From the NCBI RefSeq assembly GCF_005848555.1, contig NZ_CP040518.1, positions 2,045,001-2,109,000 of the forward strand: DNA of 64,000 bases. The letters are read 5' to 3'. The notes beneath the pieces were generated by a model. The model searched no databases. It was given only the letters and a program-made list of their open reading frames with translations, and was not told the DNA's origin. How positions within the stretch are numbered: the stretch's first letter is position 1; every line of letters begins with the position of its first letter. The position numbers and the translations under genes were made by a program. The DNA is from Blautia sp. SC05B48 (GTDB taxonomy: Bacteria > Bacillota > Clostridia > Lachnospirales > Lachnospiraceae). This document shows, one piece after another, positions 59,714-64,000 of the stretch.

Positions 59714-60967
59714 ATGAATTTCAAAAGAGTAGCAGCATTATTGTTAGCAGGTGCCATGGTAATGACAGCAGTTCCGGTATATGCAAAAGGTGACGATGTT
59801 ACACTTTCCGTATCCATCTGGGACACCAACCAGGAGCCGGGAATCAAAGAAATTCTTGCAGACTTCACAGAGAAGACAGGAATCAAGACAGAGATCTCCG
59901 TTGTTAAATGGGATGAGTACTGGACAATGCTCGAGGCCGGTGCACAGGGTGGTTCCCTTCCGGACGTATTCTGGATGCACTCCAACGAGAGTCAGAGATA
60001 CATGTCCAACGATATGCTTCTTGATCTGACCGATAAGATCAAAGACAGCGATCTGATCGATCCGGAGAACTATCCGGAGGATATCTGGGGACTGTATACA
60101 TACGATGATAAATATTATGCAGTACCGAAGGATATAGATACAATCGCTCTCTGGTACAACAAGACATTATTTGACGAGGCAGGACTTGATTATCCGACAG
60201 CTGACTGGACATGGGATGATGTTACAGAGGCAGCTAAGAAGCTTACTAAGGATGATGGTTCCCAGTACGGTCTCGGAATGAGAAATGATAACAACCAGGC
60301 CGGATACTACAACCTGATCTATGATAACGGCGGATACATCATCAGCGATGACAAGACAAAATCCGGCTGGGATGATGAGAAGACGATCGCAGCTATGCAG
60401 ACACTGGAAGGATGGATCAAGGATGGCGTGATCCCGTCTCTTGAGACAATGTCCGAGAACAACGAGGACGTACTTTTCGAGGCTGGCAAGATCGCTATGA
60501 CATGCCAGGGCTCCTGGATGCTTGCAGCATTTAAAGAGAACGAGTACACAGCAGCTAACTGTGATTGTGTAGAGCTTCCTAAAAACGCTGAGACAGGCAG
60601 AAGAGCTTCCTTATATAACGGACTTGGATGGGCAGCATCTGCTTCCGGTGAGCACACAGACGAAGCTTGGCAGCTGATCGAGTACCTCGGATCCAAAGAG
60701 GCTCAGGAGAAACAGGCTGAGCTTGGTGTTACAATGAGTGCATACAAGGATACATCTGATGCATGGGCTAAATCCGCAGACTTCAACCTTCAGGCTTATC
60801 TGAACATGATGGATGACATGGAGATCCGTCCATACTCCAAATCTACTGTAACATGGGAGAACGAGGACAACGAGATCCTTAAGGGCGTATACACAGGCGA
60901 CATCACAATGGAAGAGGCTTGCAAGCAGATGGCTGATCAGATGAACGAGAAGCTGGCTGAGGAGTAA
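59714..60967 (+). CDS. Sugar ABC transporter substrate-binding protein
   Basis: A 417-residue receptor of the family 1 solute-binding type (MalE/MsmE-like). Signal peptide to about residue 23 ('MTAVPVYA'), then 'VTLSVSIWDTNQEPGIKEIL' and 'WDEYWTMLEAGAQGGSLPDVFWMH', and late 'YNGLGWAASASGEHTDEAWQ'. As in the two other receptors of this window, the signal lacks a lipobox cysteine. Together with the next two genes and the GH36 enzyme, it probably takes up raffinose-type or other alpha-galactosides. No ATPase gene is in the operon, as is usual for MsmK-sharing systems. Confidence 0.92.
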   Translation: MNFKRVAALLLAGAMVMTAVPVYAKGDDVTLSVSIWDTNQEPGIKEILADFTEKTGIKTEISVVKWDEYWTMLEAGAQGGSLPDVFWMHSNESQRYMSNDMLLDLTDKIKDSDLIDPENYPEDIWGLYTYDDKYYAVPKDIDTIALWYNKTLFDEAGLDYPTADWTWDDVTEAAKKLTKDDGSQYGLGMRNDNNQAGYYNLIYDNGGYIISDDKTKSGWDDEKTIAAMQTLEGWIKDGVIPSLETMSENNEDVLFEAGKIAMTCQGSWMLAAFKENEYTAANCDCVELPKNAETGRRASLYNGLGWAASASGEHTDEAWQLIEYLGSKEAQEKQAELGVTMSAYKDTSDAWAKSADFNLQAYLNMMDDMEIRPYSKSTVTWENEDNEILKGVYTGDITMEEACKQMADQMNEKLAEE

Positions 60968-61003
60968 GCATTAAGAAACACCGATAATTAAGTGCAGTAA
61001 TGA

Positions 61004-61035
61004 GAGGGGCCGCCGCACTCAGGTGCAGCGGCCTC
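61004..61035 (+). promoter_or_regulatory. Hairpin between receptor and permease genes
   Basis: GAGGGGCCGCCGCAC (61004-61018) pairs with GTGCAGCGGCCTC (61023-61035). There is no T-run, so it probably protects the receptor mRNA from 3' decay. Confidence 0.65.
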
Positions 61036-61066
61036 ATACATAGAAGGAATAGAAGGAGTGATTCTT

Positions 61067-61969
61067 ATGGCTAAAACTACCAAGTCACAGGCACGGACAA
61101 AGAGAGAGCGCAGTGAGTTCCTCTGGGGCTGGCTGTTTATTCTCCCAACAACCATCGGACTGATTGTATTGAACATCATTCCGATCTTCCAGACTATTTA
61201 CCAGAGCTTTTTCAAAACAGGAGATTTTGGTAAAGGAAATATCTTTATCGGTTTACAGAACTATCAGAAGGTTTTTGCAGATAAAGAGATCTGGCAGGCA
61301 CTGATCAACACATTCAAATATGCGATCGTGGAGGTTCCTTTTTCCATTGTCATCGCACTTGTTCTTGCAGTACTTCTTAACAGAAAGATGAAGGGCCGTT
61401 CTGTTTACAGAACCATCATCTTCCTTCCGATGGTAGCAGCTCCGGCAGCGGTAGCCATGGTATGGAGATGGCTGTTCAACTCTGATTATGGTCTTATCAA
61501 TAACGTTTTCCATGTTCATGTAAACTGGGTTTCTGATCCGAAAATTGCAGTATTTTCCGTTGCGATCATCGGTGTATGGTCTATCATCGGTTACAATATG
61601 GTTCTTTTTCTGGCAGGACTTCAGGAAATTCCGAGAGATTATTATGAAGCGGCAGAGATTGACGGAGCTACAGGTGTGAATGCATTCTTCAGCATTACGA
61701 TTCCGCTTCTGTCGCCAACTATTTTCTTTGTACTTGTTACCCGTGTAATTGGATCCCTGCAGGTATTCGACCTGATCTATATGGTTATTGACAAGTCAAA
61801 CCCGGCACTTACCAAGACTCAGTCACTGGTTTATCTGTTCTATAAATATGCATTTATCAATAAGAACATGGGATACGGCGCTACGATCGTAGTAGTACTT
61901 CTTATTATCACCATGATCTTGACAGTATTCCAGATGATCGGTCAGAAGAAATGGGTATTCTACAACTAA
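61067..61969 (+). CDS. Sugar ABC permease, MalF/MsmF type
   Basis: A 300-residue permease with six helices. The basic N-terminus 'MAKTTKSQARTKRERSE' precedes 'FLWGWLFILPTTIGLIVLNIIPIFQTIYQSF', and the ATPase-coupling EAA loop is 'EIPRDYYEAAEIDGATGVNAFFSITIPLLSP'. AAGGAGTG stands before ATG 61067. It forms the channel with the next gene product. Confidence 0.95.
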   Translation: MAKTTKSQARTKRERSEFLWGWLFILPTTIGLIVLNIIPIFQTIYQSFFKTGDFGKGNIFIGLQNYQKVFADKEIWQALINTFKYAIVEVPFSIVIALVLAVLLNRKMKGRSVYRTIIFLPMVAAPAAVAMVWRWLFNSDYGLINNVFHVHVNWVSDPKIAVFSVAIIGVWSIIGYNMVLFLAGLQEIPRDYYEAAEIDGATGVNAFFSITIPLLSPTIFFVLVTRVIGSLQVFDLIYMVIDKSNPALTKTQSLVYLFYKYAFINKNMGYGATIVVVLLIITMILTVFQMIGQKKWVFYN

Positions 61970-61984
61970 AAAGGGGGATTAACC

Positions 61985-62824
61985 ATGGATAGTATGGAAA
62001 CAAAAAAGAAATTAACCACTATTTTAATACATGTCATACTGATCATTGTGTCCATAACGATGCTTGTGCCATTTATCTGGATGATCCTGACAGCTTTTAA
62101 AACTGTAACGGAAGCAACATCTGTAGATCCTTTCACCATTTTCCCGAAAATATGGAGAAAAGACGCATTTATTTCTGTTATCAATAACATGAACTTCCTG
62201 CTTCTGTACAAGAATACACTGCTTCTGATCTTCTTCCGAGTAGTGTGTGCGGTTCTTACAGCAACTATGGCAGGCTATGCATTTGGACGACTGAACTTCA
62301 AGGGCCGTGATCTCTGCTTCAGTCTTGTACTGTTCCAGATGATGGTTCCGGTACAGATCTTCATCATCCCGCAGTACCTGATGGTCAGCAAGATGGGTAT
62401 GCTGAATACGATCTTTGCCCTTGTATTCCCGGGTATTGTCACTGCGTTCGGTACCTTCCTTCTGAGACAGGGATACATGGGACTGCCGAAGGATCTGGAG
62501 GAGGCTGCCAGACTTGATGGATGTAACATCGGTCAGACCTTCCTTTACATCATGGCACCACTTACAAGATCCAGTATGGTTGCACTTGGAATTTTCACAG
62601 CTGTATTCGCATTCAAAGATCTGATGTGGCCGATGATCGTTAATACAGATAAGGATATGCTGGTACTTTCTTCCGCACTTGCAAAGATGCAGGGCCAGTA
62701 CGTATCCAAATTCCCGGAATTGATGGCTGCATCTCTGATCGCCTGCATTCCGATGATCGTGATCTACATGATCTTCCAGAAACAGTTTATCGAAGGTATT
62801 GCTACCAGCGGTGGAAAACTGTAA
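61985..62824 (+). CDS. Sugar ABC permease, MalG/MsmG type
   Basis: A 279-residue permease with six helices. 'VPFIWMILTAFKTVTEAT' opens it and the EAA loop is 'GLPKDLEEAARLDGCNIGQTFLYIMAPL'. The C-terminus 'QKQFIEGIATSGGKL' is typical of the MalG group. GGGGGAT precedes the ATG, 15 bp after the first permease. Confidence 0.95.
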   Translation: MDSMETKKKLTTILIHVILIIVSITMLVPFIWMILTAFKTVTEATSVDPFTIFPKIWRKDAFISVINNMNFLLLYKNTLLLIFFRVVCAVLTATMAGYAFGRLNFKGRDLCFSLVLFQMMVPVQIFIIPQYLMVSKMGMLNTIFALVFPGIVTAFGTFLLRQGYMGLPKDLEEAARLDGCNIGQTFLYIMAPLTRSSMVALGIFTAVFAFKDLMWPMIVNTDKDMLVLSSALAKMQGQYVSKFPELMAASLIACIPMIVIYMIFQKQFIEGIATSGGKL

Positions 62825-62852
62825 TCAGAAATATTACATAAGGTAATACAAG

Positions 62853-62910
62853 ACCGCTGACAATGTATATAACTGAGGATTTGGTTATTGATGTTGTCAG
62901 CGGTATTTTT
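62853..62910 (+). terminator. Terminator-like hairpin before the GH36 gene
   Basis: ACCGCTGACAA pairs with TTGTCAGCGGT (11 bp), loop of 30 nt, followed by five T residues. A second small hairpin, GCGGAT/ATCCGC, lies at 62963-62980. Either the operon ends here or GH36 is expressed by read-through. Confidence 0.7.
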
Positions 62911-63005
62911 ATCGAAGCAAATGCCAAAATGCACAGTTATTTGATGATTCTTAAGGAAAGAGGCGGATATTTTTATCCGCAGTAAACGAAAAAAAGGAGA
63001 AAATT

Positions 63006-64000
63006 ATGCCGATCAAATTTCACGAGGGATCAAAGACATTCCACATTTATAACAAACATTTAAGCTACATCACCTGTATCATGGAAAATGGCCAGATGGA
63101 GAATCTGTACTATGGAAAAGCTATCCGCGATAAAGAGGATTTCAGTTATCTTCACGAGGAGATCATGCGTTCCCTGATGGCTGTATGCGTTCCGGAACCG
63201 GGACTTCTTTCCATGCAGTATACCAAACAGGAGTATCCTGTTTACGGAACCGGTGATTACAGAAATCCTGCCCTTACTGTTCGTCAGGAGAACGGAAGCG
63301 AGATCGTAGATTTCAAATATGTTTCTCATGAGATTTACGGCGGCAAGAAGAAGCTTGCCGGTCTTCCGGCAACCTACACAGAGAACGAGGAAGAGGCAAC
63401 ATCTCTGGACATTACACTTCATGATTCTGTGATGGACACAGAACTTGTTCTTACATATTCCGTATATGAGGATTACCCGGTGGTCACCAGAAGTGCACGC
63501 CTTGTTCAGAAAGGGGATCAGAAAATCCGTCTTGAGAACGTGATGAGTGCAGCAGTGGAGTTCCCGGATATGGATTATGAGATGATCCATCTTTCCGGTG
63601 CGTGGGCACGTGAGCGCTATGTAAAAACACGTAAACTTGAGATGGGTACACAGGCTGTACAGAGTCTTGCAGGAACCGGCTCCAGCTCTGAGCAGAATCC
63701 GTTTATCGCGCTGAAGCGTCCTCATACAACAGAAGATACAGGCGAGGTTTTCGGCTTCAGCTTTGTGTACAGCGGCAACTTCCTTGCACAGGTCGAGGTT
63801 TCCACCTACGAGATGACACGAGTTATGATGGGAATCAATCCACAGGGATTTTCCTGGGAGCTTTCCAGAGATGAGGAATTCCAGACTCCGGAGGTCGTTA
63901 TGGTATACAGCGATAAGGGCTTAAACGGAATGAGCCAGGCTTACCACAGACTGTACCGTGACCGCCTGATGCGCGGAAAATGGAGAAATCATGCACGCCC
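63006..64000 (+). CDS. GH36 alpha-galactosidase (3' end outside window)
   Basis: The first 331 residues of an alpha-galactosidase of family GH36 are present; the catalytic barrel lies beyond the window. The N-terminal beta-supersandwich is recognisable: 'YPVYGTGDYRNPALTVRQENGS', 'NPFIALKRPHTTEDTGEVFGFSFVYSGNF' and 'GLNGMSQAYHRLYRDRLMRG'. AAAAGGAGAAAATT precedes the ATG. No signal peptide, so it acts on imported sugar. It follows the sugar importer and probably cleaves raffinose-family oligosaccharides or melibiose. Confidence 0.93.
   Translation, partial: MPIKFHEGSKTFHIYNKHLSYITCIMENGQMENLYYGKAIRDKEDFSYLHEEIMRSLMAVCVPEPGLLSMQYTKQEYPVYGTGDYRNPALTVRQENGSEIVDFKYVSHEIYGGKKKLAGLPATYTENEEEATSLDITLHDSVMDTELVLTYSVYEDYPVVTRSARLVQKGDQKIRLENVMSAAVEFPDMDYEMIHLSGAWARERYVKTRKLEMGTQAVQSLAGTGSSSEQNPFIALKRPHTTEDTGEVFGFSFVYSGNFLAQVEVSTYEMTRVMMGINPQGFSWELSRDEEFQTPEVVMVYSDKGLNGMSQAYHRLYRDRLMRGKWRNHAR

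Overview
The window looks like chromosomal DNA of a gut Lachnospiraceae (class Clostridia, Blautia-like; genus not certain). Reasons: strong AGGAGG-type ribosome sites, several TTG/GTG starts, a Clostridia-style division cluster with two class B penicillin-binding proteins, a DUF1540 protein, T-box and cobalamin leaders, and dense carbohydrate genes. It carries no rRNA, tRNA or CRISPR array that I can see.

Layout. 1-3.9 kb: an AraC regulator (cut by the window edge) divergent from a GH2 beta-galactosidase. 4.0-17.7 kb: the dcw division/peptidoglycan cluster in the order mraZ, rsmH, ftsL, PBP, PBP, mraY, murD, ftsW, murA, divIB/ftsQ, ftsZ; it opens with five 10-bp MraZ-type operator repeats, and DivIB has an unusual repeated acidic tail. 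17.7-19.7 kb: a double DUF1540 protein and the infC-rpmI-rplT operon with an attenuated leader and an ATT start for IF-3. 19.8-25.3 kb: a branched-chain amino acid type ABC transporter followed by a cytidylate-kinase-like gene. 25.3-33.5 kb: housekeeping genes (polysaccharide deacetylase, RarA, DUF4364, radical SAM, YesL, YerC, DUF1836, PcrA helicase). 33.5-37.4 kb: a cobalamin-riboswitch operon with a BtuFCD-type importer and a small cysteine-rich CGGC-type protein. 38-39.6 kb: an RlmD-like rRNA methyltransferase whose 3' end is interrupted by an 87-bp double-hairpin insert. 39.7-44.6 kb: an AT-richer sugar island (ROK regulator, zinc dehydrogenase, VOC protein, GPH symporter, and a sugar kinase broken by an internal deletion). 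44.7-47.4 kb: ilvBN (minus strand) behind a T-box leader. 47.5-54.9 kb: a CNNM/CorC membrane protein, a two-gene FtsX-type ABC system, undecaprenol kinase, and a phasin-like protein with an AarF/UbiB kinase. 55-64 kb: a second carbohydrate region with an AraC regulator, a 211-bp nested inverted repeat, a GH31 enzyme bracketed by 93-bp near-identical direct repeats, a YesL protein, a three-gene sugar ABC importer and a GH36 alpha-galactosidase cut by the window end.

How the genes work together. The division block builds lipid-linked peptidoglycan precursor (MurA, MurD, MraY), polymerises and crosslinks it (FtsW plus PBPs), and places the septum (FtsZ, FtsL, DivIB). The 56-64 kb block probably imports alpha-linked oligosaccharides with the ABC system and cleaves them with GH36 and perhaps GH31. 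The B12 operon imports corrinoids under riboswitch control, and ilvBN is tuned by charged tRNA. The most unusual items are the DivIB repeat tail, the direct repeats around the GH31 gene, the nested hairpins, the enlarged cobalamin leader, the in-frame insert at the end of rlmD, and three substrate-binding proteins without a lipobox cysteine.
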